Positions 7,444 through 15,473 of a DNA stretch of 64,000 nucleotides are shown here, in pieces. The notes below the pieces were generated by a model, which did no database searches, was not told where the DNA came from, and worked only from the letters and a program-made list of their open reading frames with translations. The position numbers and the translations under genes are program-made. Origin of the DNA: Bacteroidales bacterium (GTDB taxonomy: Bacteria > Bacteroidota > Bacteroidia > Bacteroidales > UBA1402). The stretch spans positions 267,648-331,647 of the forward strand of contig JAFUIP010000014.1 in NCBI GenBank assembly GCA_017468435.1, in the 5' to 3' direction. Numbering within the stretch: the stretch's first letter is position 1; each line of letters starts with the position of its first letter.

Positions 7444-9267
7444 TTAATTTTCGTATAAAGCCTCGATTTCTTCGAGGTGATTGTTGATAATAACTTTTCG
7501 TTTGGCTTTCAGCGTGTTGGTCAATTCGCCTTTTTCCATGGAGAAGGCTTCCGGCAACAAAATGAAACGACGCACCTGCTCGAAGTTGGCCATATCTTTC
7601 TGCACCTGACGGATGCGGTTCTCAATAAATTGATAGATGCGCGGATCCTTGACGCAAGCTTGCATGTCGTCGGCCGACAAATTGTTGATGCCCAGGTCTT
7701 TGATAAGTCCTTCCATTTCGGTGAACGCCGGCACGATGATGGCGCTCACAAACTTGCGTTGGTCGCCGATAATGACGGCATTGTCTATGTAGCGGTCGTT
7801 TTCCAGAGCAGTTTCGATGTTCTGCGGCGCGATGTATTTTCCGTTCGAGGTCTTGAACAAATCTTTCAGACGGTCGGTAAGGTACAAATGTCCATCTTCG
7901 TCTATGTAGCCACAGTCGCCCGTGCGGAAAAATCCATCTTCGGTAAAGCTTTCTGCATTGGCTTCCGGACGATTGTAATAACCTGGCGTAATGGTTTTTC
8001 CCTTCAAAAGGATTTCGCCTTCTTCAGAGATTTTTACTTCGAGACCATCTACCATGGTGCCCACAGAGCCGAGCTTAAAGTTGAGATCGTCGTAGCAGCT
8101 CACGGTGGCCGTCGATTCTGTCAAACCGTAACCATAGCACACGGGAATGCCGATGGAACGCATGAATTGGCAAACATTGTCGTTGAGCTTAGCGCCGGCA
8201 ATGGGGAAGAGAACGCCCTTGTTCAAACCGACTTTCTTCTGCACCTTATTGAAAATGACAAGTTTGAAAATCCAGTAGAGCAAGAAGACATGCGGCATCA
8301 CGCGTTTTCCTTGACGACGATAAGTCCATTGATATTTTTCTCCGATACGCAAGGCAAAGGCAATCACCTTTCGCATAAAAGGCGAATAGCCATTCAAAAC
8401 AGCTTGTACACCGGCGTAAACCTTTTCCCAGAAGCGGGGCACATTACACATAAAGTTGGGCTGTACTTCCTTGATGGCCATCTGTACGTCTCCGGGACGC
8501 AGCAACACTTCCACGCGAATGTCGTTGGTCAGGCAATAGTAAGACCATGCTTTCTCGAAAATATGCGTCAGCGGAAGGAAACTCAGCGACGACAGGCCCT
8601 TGTTGAGGTACTTTTCCAGCTTGAGGTTCATCACTCGGATGATTTCGTGGAAATTGCTGTGCAACAACATCACGCCCTTGGGGTTGCCTGTGGTGCCCGA
8701 GGTGTAGAGAATATTGGCCAAGTCGTTCATTTCGCAGGTGTTACGGATGGCTTGCACCTCACTCTTCAAGTCGGCGATAAGTCCACTGTGCATGAAGTCT
8801 TTCAAATAAACCGACTGTGTGTCGTTGCGGTTTAGGCGCACTTCGGTGTCGTAAATAACGATTTTTTGCAGGCCGCAATTGTCTTGAAAAGCTTCGTAGG
8901 CGCGGTCGTACTGATATTGTTCGCCCACGAAAATAATCTTGATGCCGGCATCTTTGATGATGTACTCAATCTGAGCCGTGGTCGATGTTGCATAAATAGG
9001 AACTCCCACTGCGCGAAGCGAATAGATGGCCGATTCGCAATAGATACATTCGGGTTTATTTTGTGAAAAAATGGCCACCTTGTCGTCCTTTTTCACGCCG
9101 GCTTGCAAAAGCGCGGCTGCCACTAAGTTTTCGGCGCCTTCCAACTCGGCCCAGGTGATACCTTTCCAAGTGGCGTCGGTGTAGTCGCGGAATCGCATGG
9201 CCGTCTGATCGGGCGTTTTCTTTGCCTTGGCGGGGATAAGTTTGGCAAAATGATAAATTTCGTTCAT
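7444..9267 (-). CDS. Long-chain fatty-acid--CoA ligase (AMP-forming)
   Basis: The 607-residue protein belongs to the adenylate-forming superfamily. The P-loop-like motif 'ILYTSGTTGNPKGVML' is near residue 186-201. 'GYGLTESTATVS' is the A5 motif, 'FRTGDCGYIDEDGHLYLTDR' contains the A7/A8 hinge, and a C-terminal 'KGELTNTLKAKRKVI' holds the catalytic lysine region. It activates fatty acids to acyl-CoA via acyl-AMP, probably at the inner face of the membrane, feeding lipid synthesis or remodelling. It starts at ATG 9267 with a promoter box about 70 bases upstream and precedes prfB by 9 bases. Confidence 0.92.
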   Translation of the reverse strand: MNEIYHFAKLIPAKAKKTPDQTAMRFRDYTDATWKGITWAELEGAENLVAAALLQAGVKKDDKVAIFSQNKPECIYCESAIYSLRAVGVPIYATSTTAQIEYIIKDAGIKIIFVGEQYQYDRAYEAFQDNCGLQKIVIYDTEVRLNRNDTQSVYLKDFMHSGLIADLKSEVQAIRNTCEMNDLANILYTSGTTGNPKGVMLLHSNFHEIIRVMNLKLEKYLNKGLSSLSFLPLTHIFEKAWSYYCLTNDIRVEVLLRPGDVQMAIKEVQPNFMCNVPRFWEKVYAGVQAVLNGYSPFMRKVIAFALRIGEKYQWTYRRQGKRVMPHVFLLYWIFKLVIFNKVQKKVGLNKGVLFPIAGAKLNDNVCQFMRSIGIPVCYGYGLTESTATVSCYDDLNFKLGSVGTMVDGLEVKISEEGEILLKGKTITPGYYNRPEANAESFTEDGFFRTGDCGYIDEDGHLYLTDRLKDLFKTSNGKYIAPQNIETALENDRYIDNAVIIGDQRKFVSAIIVPAFTEMEGLIKDLGINNLSADDMQACVKDPRIYQFIENRIRQVQKDMANFEQVRRFILLPEAFSMEKGELTNTLKAKRKVIINNHLEEIEALYEN

Positions 9268-9335
9268 TGTTCTTTTGTTTAAGTTGCTCTTTTTTAATTT
9301 CCTGATAATCTCTCTCTTGTTTCTATAATTGCCCG

Positions 9336-9343
9336 CAAAGGTA
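9336..9343 (-). promoter_or_regulatory. -7 promoter box of the acyl-CoA ligase/prfB unit
   Basis: The minus strand reads TACCTTTG. The predicted start near 9329 gives a leader of about 60 bases. It faces away from the plus-strand box at 9366-9373, so the two divergent transcription units share a compact control region. Confidence 0.6.
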
Positions 9344-9365
9344 GTGCATTTTCTCCAAAAAACAT

Positions 9366-9373
9366 TACTTTTG
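9366..9373 (+). promoter_or_regulatory. -7 promoter box of the M20 deacylase gene
   Basis: TACTTTTG matches TAnnTTTG. Transcription would begin near 9380, 18 bases before the ATG at 9398. This argues against the upstream in-frame start at 9329, which would place the promoter inside the gene. Confidence 0.6.
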
Positions 9374-9397
9374 CCACCTCAAACTAAGCCAAAGACA

Positions 9398-10453
9398 ATG
9401 ACCACAGCCTCACAACAGACCATAGATTTATTACAAGAACTGATTTCTATTCCCGCCAAAAGCAGGGAAGAAACACAACGTGCTGATTTTCTGCAAGATT
9501 ATCTCCGTAAAAAAGACTTGGACGTGCATCGTGTCGGCAATAATCTTTGGTGCATGGCGCATCCTTTGCAAGACGATAAACCCACGCTCTTGCTCAATTC
9601 TCACATGGACACGGTGCCTGCCACCGATTCTTGGACGCGTCCGCCTTTCACGCCCCAGCTCGAAGATGGCCGTCTGTACGGCTTGGGTAGCAACGACGCC
9701 GGCGCCCCGCTTTGCTCACTGATTACCACGTTCTTAGCTCTGCGCGAGAAGCCTCAGGCCTATAATCTTATTTTGGGTATTTCTTGTCAGGAAGAAGTGA
9801 CCGGAGCCGATGGTATCGATTTGTTGCTCAGCGATTTGCCTTCCATCGATTTGGCTATTGTGGGCGAGCCTACGTCTATGCGCCTGGCCGTTGCCGAGAA
9901 AGGTCTGATGGTGTTAGACTGCACGGCGCAAGGCGAAAGCGGTCATGCGGCTCACAATACGGGAGATAATGCTATCTATAAGGCAATCAAAGATATACAG
10001 TGGTTTCAGCAAACGCAGCTGCCTGGTGTTTCGCCTTTGCTCGGTCCGGTAAAAATGACGGTGACCATGATCAATGCGGGCAGCAAGCACAACATCATTC
10101 CCGATACTTGTCAGTTTACGGTAGATGTACGCGTGAACGAGTGCTATCGCAATCAGGAATTGTGCGAATATATTCAGTCTCAGGTAGATTGCCAGGTGAA
10201 AGCGCGTTCTTATCGTCTGTCGTCTTCGGGCATAGATTTAAGTCATCCTTTGGTGAAACGCTGTCAGGAAATGGGTCTGGAGATTTTCGGTTCGCCCACG
10301 CTCTCCGACCAGTCGCGCATGTCATTTCCTTCGGTGAAGATCGGCCCCGGCGACACCATGCGTTCGCACACGGCCGACGAATACGTGCGTTTAGACGAAA
10401 TTGACCAAGCGCTACGTTTATACATGGCCATGCTCGACGGCCTCAGCTTCTAA
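9398..10453 (+). CDS. M20-family metallo-hydrolase, probably N-acyl-ornithine/citrulline deacylase (ArgE-like)
   Basis: The protein has 351 residues from ATG 9398. Zinc-site motifs of M20 peptidases are visible: 'LLLNSHMDTVPA' (His and Asp ligands), 'GLGSNDAGAP' (bridging Asp), 'SCQEEVTGADG' (Glu-Glu with the catalytic base) and 'AIVGEPTSM'. A dimerisation domain with 'GESGHAAHNTGDNAI' follows, and the C-terminus has the last ligand region 'MRSHTADEYVRLDE'. In Bacteroidetes such enzymes often act in arginine synthesis on acetyl- or succinyl-ornithine/citrulline. No other arginine gene is nearby, so the substrate is uncertain. It is convergent with the EnvC-like gene, 8 bases apart. Confidence 0.85.
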   Translation: MTTASQQTIDLLQELISIPAKSREETQRADFLQDYLRKKDLDVHRVGNNLWCMAHPLQDDKPTLLLNSHMDTVPATDSWTRPPFTPQLEDGRLYGLGSNDAGAPLCSLITTFLALREKPQAYNLILGISCQEEVTGADGIDLLLSDLPSIDLAIVGEPTSMRLAVAEKGLMVLDCTAQGESGHAAHNTGDNAIYKAIKDIQWFQQTQLPGVSPLLGPVKMTVTMINAGSKHNIIPDTCQFTVDVRVNECYRNQELCEYIQSQVDCQVKARSYRLSSSGIDLSHPLVKRCQEMGLEIFGSPTLSDQSRMSFPSVKIGPGDTMRSHTADEYVRLDEIDQALRLYMAMLDGLSF

Positions 10454-10461
10454 AACAGTTC

Positions 10462-11676
10462 TCAGTTTTTCTTCAACCAGAGTTCGGGGTCGAGTTTCTG
10501 CAAGTCTTTCCAAATTTGGAAGTGCATGATGGTAAGGTTGTTCTGTTCCGGGTCGGAATAGATGGTGCCCAATTTGTCGCCGATTTTTACCGTTTGTCCC
10601 GCTTTCACCGATACTTTTTCCAGATTTGAATACACCGAGAGGTAATTACCATGACGCACGATGATGGAGAAATTGGTGCCTTGTACGGAGAACACTCTCG
10701 ACACGGTTCCTTTGAAGATGGCGCGCGCCGAAGCTCCCGATTTTGTCTGTATATCGATACCGCTTGAGTTGGTTTGCACGTACTTCATGTCCTTGTGTTT
10801 CTGTTCGCCGAAATGCACGATGATGGTGCCCGGTTCCGATACCGGGAAAGGCAGTTTTCCTTTGTTGTTGCCAAACTCGGTAGCCAATTTCTTTTCGTCC
10901 ACGTTCATGGCGTAGGCCGATGCCGTGCCGCTACTTCCCGAAGCCGATGACTTCTTGTTTTCAGCCGCGATGATTTCTTCGATCTTGCTGTTCAAACGTT
11001 CGGCACGCTGCTTGTCACGACGCAGTTCGGCCTGCAAGCTGCTGCGTTTCTTCTTCAGATTCTGTACGATGCTGTTTTGTTTGCTGCGTTCCTTTTGCAA
11101 ACGTTTTTGTTCGGCGCTCTGTTCAGCCACCAAATCGGCTTGCTCCTTGCGTTTGGCTTCCAGTTCCACTTTCGCCGCTTCGATTTCAGCCTGTTTTTCC
11201 TTAATCAATTCCGCTTGTTTGCGCTGATATTTGGCATAATCGTTCAGATAACGCATACGACGCCAACTCTGGTTGAGGTCTTCGGCAGCAAAAATGAACA
11301 TCAGTTTGTCATTGTCGCTCAGGCGGATATACAACTGGCGCACCATCTTGGCATATTGGTCTTGGCGCTTTTTCAATTCTGCATTGAGCGCCTTTATTTC
11401 CTCGTTCAGTTTGCCGATGGCCTTGCGCGTCTTGTTGTATTCGGCATTCAGGCGGTTCAGGTACCTTTGGCTTTCCTTCACCTGGTCGTTGATGACATTG
11501 TAGCGATACAGCTGATTCTTTACCGATTTCTCGTTGGCACTCAGTGCTTTGTCTGTGGCTTCTATGCGTTCGAGCGCCTCCTGATACTGACGTCGAACCG
11601 TGGCAATGTCGTCTTGCGAAAACATTGTCTGTAAGGAAATAATCAACAAGAGAAATACAACCGAAAATCGCTTCAT
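10462..11676 (-). CDS. EnvC-like murein hydrolase activator (coiled coil plus degenerate LytM/M23 domain)
   Basis: The 404 residues comprise a signal peptide (MKRFSVVFLLLIISLQTMFS), a long heptad-rich coiled coil (about 25-245) and a C-terminal LytM fold (about 285-395). Zn ligands of active M23 enzymes are missing: the usual HxxxD is 'NSSGIDIQTKSG' without the His, and the HxH motif is reduced to 'RHGNYLSVYSNL' and 'MHFQIW'. Degenerate LytM proteins such as E. coli EnvC activate cell-wall amidases at division rather than cutting peptidoglycan. It is the last gene of the dut - TPR - DUF4292 operon, 3 bases after DUF4292. Confidence 0.85.
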   Translation of the reverse strand: MKRFSVVFLLLIISLQTMFSQDDIATVRRQYQEALERIEATDKALSANEKSVKNQLYRYNVINDQVKESQRYLNRLNAEYNKTRKAIGKLNEEIKALNAELKKRQDQYAKMVRQLYIRLSDNDKLMFIFAAEDLNQSWRRMRYLNDYAKYQRKQAELIKEKQAEIEAAKVELEAKRKEQADLVAEQSAEQKRLQKERSKQNSIVQNLKKKRSSLQAELRRDKQRAERLNSKIEEIIAAENKKSSASGSSGTASAYAMNVDEKKLATEFGNNKGKLPFPVSEPGTIIVHFGEQKHKDMKYVQTNSSGIDIQTKSGASARAIFKGTVSRVFSVQGTNFSIIVRHGNYLSVYSNLEKVSVKAGQTVKIGDKLGTIYSDPEQNNLTIMHFQIWKDLQKLDPELWLKKN

Positions 11677-11679
11677 ACC

Positions 11680-12492
11680 TTAAAACAGCTTAATTGATTT
11701 CAATAAAGTTTGTGCGTCCAATTTGTTATAATTGCTTGGAATAGAGAAAGATGATTTTGCTTCCGTGTCGAAATGCACATCTCTGTACACTATGTCGAAC
11801 GATTCGAAAAACTGGAGAAATTCCATGTCCGCATTGGCTGCCTCTTTCGAGCTGATATGTAGCGTGTGCGGGAAACGAATGCCGTCAACCACGAGAAAAT
11901 TGCTATATACGACCTTCAGCAACTCATTTTCGTTTCGAATCAGCCTCATTTCCGTAAAATCTCCGTTTTCATCGATGGTATATTCCAAAACGGTACTGAA
12001 AGGAGCGCGGTACGACAAGAGCAAACGGCGTCTTTCGTCAAACTTATACTCGGCTTCCCTGAGCGACAATGGCTCGCCGCTTAAGTCCACGATTTCGTTG
12101 CAGAGAATGCCTCTTGCCAAGTTGACAATCATTCCCACCGGTAGGCTCATCTGTGCCAAACTATCTGATACATACACCCTTTGCGTTCTGTCGATGAATT
12201 GAACCAAGCTCTTGTCGGCATACAGACGATGCGTTTCTATGCCCAATAAAAACTGCGTGTTGAGCCACAAAGACGAAGGTCCGCAGTTTACTTGTCCGCC
12301 CACCTTGATGTTCGAACTCGCGAATGTCCACTTTGCATTCATGTTGTCGATGCGGTCGTTGCTTTCGAGCATTTCTTGCGCCGCTACGCCTTGTCTGAGT
12401 TTCGAGACCAAGGAACCGGTGGTTTTACAAGATTGAAAACCAAACAATAAGCCGATAGTCATCAAGGCAAAAATGATTCTCCTATTCTTCAT
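11680..12492 (-). CDS. DUF4292-type lipoprotein
   Basis: The 270-residue protein has a lipoprotein signal (MKNRRIIFALMTIGLLFGFQSC, Cys at 22). The body is rich in beta-strand-like segments ('YKFDERRRLLLSYRAPFSTV', 'EYTIDENGDFTEMRL'), consistent with a LolA/LolB-like concave sheet proposed for this family. It has a conserved place between a TPR protein and an EnvC-like factor in Bacteroidetes, suggesting an envelope role, but the function is unknown. The ATG at 12490-12492 overlaps the stop of the TPR gene by 11 bases. The frame is open further upstream, but that would lie inside the TPR gene and lose the signal peptide. Confidence 0.82.
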   Translation of the reverse strand: MKNRRIIFALMTIGLLFGFQSCKTTGSLVSKLRQGVAAQEMLESNDRIDNMNAKWTFASSNIKVGGQVNCGPSSLWLNTQFLLGIETHRLYADKSLVQFIDRTQRVYVSDSLAQMSLPVGMIVNLARGILCNEIVDLSGEPLSLREAEYKFDERRRLLLSYRAPFSTVLEYTIDENGDFTEMRLIRNENELLKVVYSNFLVVDGIRFPHTLHISSKEAANADMEFLQFFESFDIVYRDVHFDTEAKSSFSIPSNYNKLDAQTLLKSIKLF

Positions 12493-14275
12493 ACTGTTTG
12501 TTATTGAATTTCGACAATAATTTCTCGGAAGGCAGGGCCTGCATTTTGATGGCTTCTCCCCATTGTTCCACGGCACGATCTTTTTCCCCGCAAAACCAAA
12601 GAATATCGCCATAATGTTCGCGAAGTTCGGGCGAAGCCTCCTCTTTTTTCTCGTTGAGCAAGGCTCTTTCAATATAAATCTTGGCGCGCGAATAGTTTCC
12701 CTGTTTAAAGAAAACCCAAGCGTAAGTATCTAAGTAGGTGGCGTTAGTACCTTCCAAGCGAACAGCCATTTGTGCCATTTCCGATGCCTTGTCGAGCAAA
12801 CGGTTCTCTACGCTTAGAAAGTAGGCGTAATTGTTCAGAACCATCGCATTCTCAGGGTAATAAGCCAAAGCCAATTCGTAGTAATGATAGCAGGAATCCA
12901 TCTGTCCGAGCTGATGATGCACATCGCCCATTTTGCCAAGAATGTCCGAACGCAATGCTCCTTGCTCTGCCGTGGTGACGCTCAGCCCTTTACGATATGC
13001 GGCAAGCGCCTTTTCATAATCTTGTTCCATTAGCGCCACCACCGAGGCATAATGTGTAAATGCGTATTCCTTAGGGAAATAGACGGCAGCCTCCAGACTT
13101 GTTTCTTCAATCTTCTTTAAATCGAGTTGTTCCACGTAAATACCCAGAAATTGTAGCCAGGTGTCTCTGTCGTAAGGATTCAAATCGAGAGAAATGCGAA
13201 AGTTTCCGGCAGCTTCTTCCTCACGCGACAAGCTTCGCAAGAAAATGGCATATTGCTTATACAGAACGGATTGCGTTGGATGAAGACGAATAATGTTCTG
13301 GTAAATGTCCAGCAACTGCAGACTATCTTTTTCTTGATAATTCTTCACAAAATGAGTGCCCAAAATGGAATATTTGGTGCGAAAATCAATTTGCTCGTTG
13401 TTCAGCACATCAAGGTAAACAGCCTTGGCTTCTTCGTCCTTGCCCAAGCGCGTGTAGAAATCGGCCAAGAAAAGCATGGCCTTGTCGTTGTCTTCTTTTT
13501 CGCGAATGATCTTCTGGTACATTGCTATGGCCTTTTCTGCATCCAAGTCTTCGTATGCGTAGGCCAGAAGTACTTGATAAATAGTGTTTTCCGGGTCTGT
13601 CCGAAGCAATTGCTGCATTTCTTTCAAAGCCTTCTTCGGCTTACCCAGATAACGATAATTGTTGTAAATGTTCAGCGAGATGTCTTGATTCTTGCCCTCT
13701 ATGCTTTCCAATTGTTTCAGCACTTCGATAGCTTCTTTATGCATGCCGGCCTCTTGGTAAATATTGGCAAGCGGATAGTAATACTCGTATTCTTCCGGAT
13801 TGTCGTTCAGGTACTTATGAAGCAAAAGCGCGGCCTCTTTCGGACGATCTTCTTCCGTGTAAAGGTAAATCAGATTGAACAGGTAAGTGTGGTTGTCGGG
13901 CTCGTACTGATGGGCTTTTTCCACGCAGATATGCACCGAATCCTTGTCCTTTTTCCAATTGTACAGGGTGGCCAACTCCGACCAGACTTCTGCGCGTGTG
14001 GAATCTTGCGCCAGACAAGCGTGCAGATACTGAAAGGCTTTTTGTCCATCGCCGCGGAAACGGCTCAACAATGATTGCTGATACAGATAGTCGATGCTGT
14101 TTTCCACCGAGTCGTTGCGCACCAAAGGAATTTCCTTCAGCAGCGCTTCGCGACCGGCCAGAATGTCACTCTTCGTTTGAGCAGACGAGTCGATGGCCGG
14201 AACATGCTGCGCCCGGGCCGACAAAGTCATTGTCAGCGTCAACATCCAAATAAATAATCGAATAGACGTTTTCAT
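12482..14275 (-). CDS. Secreted tetratricopeptide-repeat (TPR) protein
   Basis: From ATG 14275 the protein has 597 residues: a signal peptide (MKTSIRLFIWMLTLTMTLSARAQ) and then about a dozen TPR-like helical pairs through to the end, such as 'AEVWSELATLYNWKKDKDSV', 'YYPLANIYQEAGMHKEAIEV' and 'LYKQYAIFLRSLSREEEAAG'. TPR arrays mediate protein-protein contacts, here in the periplasm or at the outer membrane. It is the second gene of the dut operon, 14 bases after dut. The longer frame (to 14362) overlaps dut and lacks a signal sequence, so the internal ATG is preferred. Confidence 0.85.
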   Translation of the reverse strand: MKTSIRLFIWMLTLTMTLSARAQHVPAIDSSAQTKSDILAGREALLKEIPLVRNDSVENSIDYLYQQSLLSRFRGDGQKAFQYLHACLAQDSTRAEVWSELATLYNWKKDKDSVHICVEKAHQYEPDNHTYLFNLIYLYTEEDRPKEAALLLHKYLNDNPEEYEYYYPLANIYQEAGMHKEAIEVLKQLESIEGKNQDISLNIYNNYRYLGKPKKALKEMQQLLRTDPENTIYQVLLAYAYEDLDAEKAIAMYQKIIREKEDNDKAMLFLADFYTRLGKDEEAKAVYLDVLNNEQIDFRTKYSILGTHFVKNYQEKDSLQLLDIYQNIIRLHPTQSVLYKQYAIFLRSLSREEEAAGNFRISLDLNPYDRDTWLQFLGIYVEQLDLKKIEETSLEAAVYFPKEYAFTHYASVVALMEQDYEKALAAYRKGLSVTTAEQGALRSDILGKMGDVHHQLGQMDSCYHYYELALAYYPENAMVLNNYAYFLSVENRLLDKASEMAQMAVRLEGTNATYLDTYAWVFFKQGNYSRAKIYIERALLNEKKEEASPELREHYGDILWFCGEKDRAVEQWGEAIKMQALPSEKLLSKFNNKQYEE

Positions 14276-14289
14276 GGTATAGTAGAGAT

Positions 14290-14727
14290 TTATGCTTTTC
14301 CTGTGTGTCCGAATCCGCCGGCGCCGCGTTCCGTTTCGCCCAAAACTTCCACTTCGATCCATTCAGCCTGTGCGTGCTGGGCAATCACCATCTGGCAAAT
14401 GCGTTCGCCGTCTTCGATAACGAAGTCTTCGCTCGACAAATTGATGAGAATCACACCGATTTCACCGCGATAATCTGCGTCGATGGTGCCGGGCGTGTTC
14501 AGTACGGTGATGCCTTTTTTCAGGGCCAAACCGCTGCGCGGACGTATCTGCGCTTCGTAGCCTACGGGCAATTCGATGAAAAGTCCGGTGGGGATGAGCT
14601 TTCTTTCCAAAGGTTTCAGGGTGATGGCTTCCGAGATGTTGGCACGCAAGTCCATACCTGCCGATTGAGGCGTGGCATACGCGGGCAAGGCATGTTTCGA
14701 TTTGTTGATGATATTGATACGAATCAT
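14290..14727 (-). CDS. dut: Deoxyuridine 5'-triphosphate nucleotidohydrolase (dUTPase)
   Basis: The 145-residue trimeric dUTPase carries all five motifs: 'SAGMDLRA' (I), '[11 protein letters not shown]' (II), '[15 protein letters not shown]' (III, with the catalytic Asp), '[10 protein letters not shown]' (IV) and the glycine-rich '[12 protein letters not shown]' (V). It hydrolyses dUTP to dUMP and pyrophosphate, supplying dTMP synthesis and keeping uracil out of DNA. It leads the four-gene minus-strand unit dut - TPR - DUF4292 - envC-like and has its own TAnnTTTG box. Confidence 0.97.
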   Translation of the reverse strand: MIRINIINKSKHALPAYATPQSAGMDLRANISEAITLKPLERKLIPTGLFIELPVGYEAQIRPRSGLALKKGITVLNTPGTIDADYRGEIGVILINLSSEDFVIEDGERICQMVIAQHAQAEWIEVEVLGETERGAGGFGHTGKA

Positions 14728-14755
14728 AATTTGTTTGATTGTATGGTTTAAGGTG

Positions 14756-14763
14756 CAAACTTA
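14756..14763 (-). promoter_or_regulatory. -7 promoter box of the dut operon
   Basis: The minus strand reads TAAGTTTG, a TAnnTTTG match, about 30 bases before the dut ATG. The FKBP gene on the other strand uses a nearby TACTTTCG (14777-14784), one base off consensus. Confidence 0.55.
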
Positions 14764-14776
14764 CAAAATAAATTAC

Positions 14777-14784
14777 TACTTTCG
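14777..14784 (+). promoter_or_regulatory. Probable -7 promoter box of the FKBP lipoprotein gene
   Basis: TACTTTCG differs from TAnnTTTG at one position and sits 19-26 bases before the ATG at 14803. It is divergent with the dut box 14 bases away. Confidence 0.4.
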
Positions 14785-14802
14785 CAGGCAAAATAACGAC
14801 AC

Positions 14803-15330
14803 ATGAAAAAACTAACATTTCTTAGCCTTTTGTTGTTGGCTTTCAGCTTTGTTTTCTCTTCTTGCCTGGAAGATGCCGACAGCAGAAAATGGCGCAAAGC
14901 CAATGAGGCCTTTATGGAAGGATTGAAAGATTCCACCAATATTTTCGTTTTGGAACACCGCGATTCCATCATCACGGCAGAGAAGGGCGGCGTGTATGAA
15001 CCTGCTCCCGTTTCGGGCATTCTGTATCAGGAATTGGTGGCCGGCCATGGCGAGATTCCCCTTATCGGCCAGACGGTTACCGTAAAATACACGGGTTGGC
15101 TCTACGACAACACCGAGTTCGACAAAGGCAAGATGACTTTCGTCTTGGGCGAATCTACCATCGATGGTTTCCGCGAAGTGGTGGAACGCATGCCCGTGGG
15201 CGCTCGTTGGAAAGCATACATTCCTTACAATTTGGGCTATGGCTCAACCGATTATCATTATTCCGATCCCATGATTCCTGCCTATTCTGTCCTCATCTTC
15301 GACATGGAATTGCTGAAGATTGAAGAATAA
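14803..15330 (+). CDS. FKBP-type peptidyl-prolyl cis-trans isomerase lipoprotein
   Basis: The 175 residues start with a lipoprotein signal (MKKLTFLSLLLLAFSFVFSSC, Cys 21). After a short linker comes an FKBP domain from about residue 85: 'GQTVTVKYTGWLYDNTEFDK', 'VERMPVGARWKAYIPYNLGYG' and 'IPAYSVLIFDMELLKIEE'. These are the conserved strands and Tyr/Asp/Phe/Trp pocket positions of the family. It should assist folding at proline bonds in the periplasm, anchored to a membrane. Standalone; the export locus starts downstream under a different type of promoter. Confidence 0.92.
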   Translation: MKKLTFLSLLLLAFSFVFSSCLEDADSRKWRKANEAFMEGLKDSTNIFVLEHRDSIITAEKGGVYEPAPVSGILYQELVAGHGEIPLIGQTVTVKYTGWLYDNTEFDKGKMTFVLGESTIDGFREVVERMPVGARWKAYIPYNLGYGSTDYHYSDPMIPAYSVLIFDMELLKIEE

Positions 15331-15354
15331 GTTGTTTTTGGTGCAGTTTTTACG

Positions 15355-15393
15355 CTTCTGTAAAGAAATTTTACAATAATCGTTTTACAGAAG
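15355..15393 (+). promoter_or_regulatory. Candidate activator binding region upstream of the tolC sigma54 promoter
   Basis: A perfect palindrome TGTAAA-gaaat-TTTACA lies at 15359-15375. A third half-site TTTACA is at 15384-15389, and a wider 10-bp inverted repeat pairs cttctgtaaa (15355-15364) with tttacagaag (15384-15393). The centre is about 90 bases upstream of the predicted sigma54 start, a usual position for NtrC-family activators. I infer that the response regulator encoded at 24976-26319 binds here. Confidence 0.55.
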
Positions 15394-15431
15394 ATTTGTT
15401 ATAATGTTGACAACCAGTGTGTTAATTGTTT

Positions 15432-15447
15432 TGGCACGCTGGTTGCT
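15432..15447 (+). promoter_or_regulatory. Sigma54 (RpoN) promoter of the export operon
   Basis: TGGCACG-CTGG-TTGCT matches the sigma54 -24/-12 consensus TGGCACG-N4-TTGCW at every defined position. The predicted transcription start is near 15458, leaving about 16 bases before the tolC ATG. No TAnnTTTG box was found in this gap. A 11-bp inverted repeat (15411-15421 with 15435-15445, one mismatch) overlaps both elements, and a second pairs 15421-15431 with the leader at 15461-15471. Confidence 0.8.
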
Positions 15448-15473
15448 TCTTTTTGTGCGTAAACAATTAACCT

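Noticed and set aside
7477..8835. Long plus-strand open frame of 452 codons
   Set aside because: It is the antisense shadow of the acyl-CoA ligase, has low-quality His/Val/Phe-rich translation and no motif; the minus-strand frame contains the full adenylation motifs.
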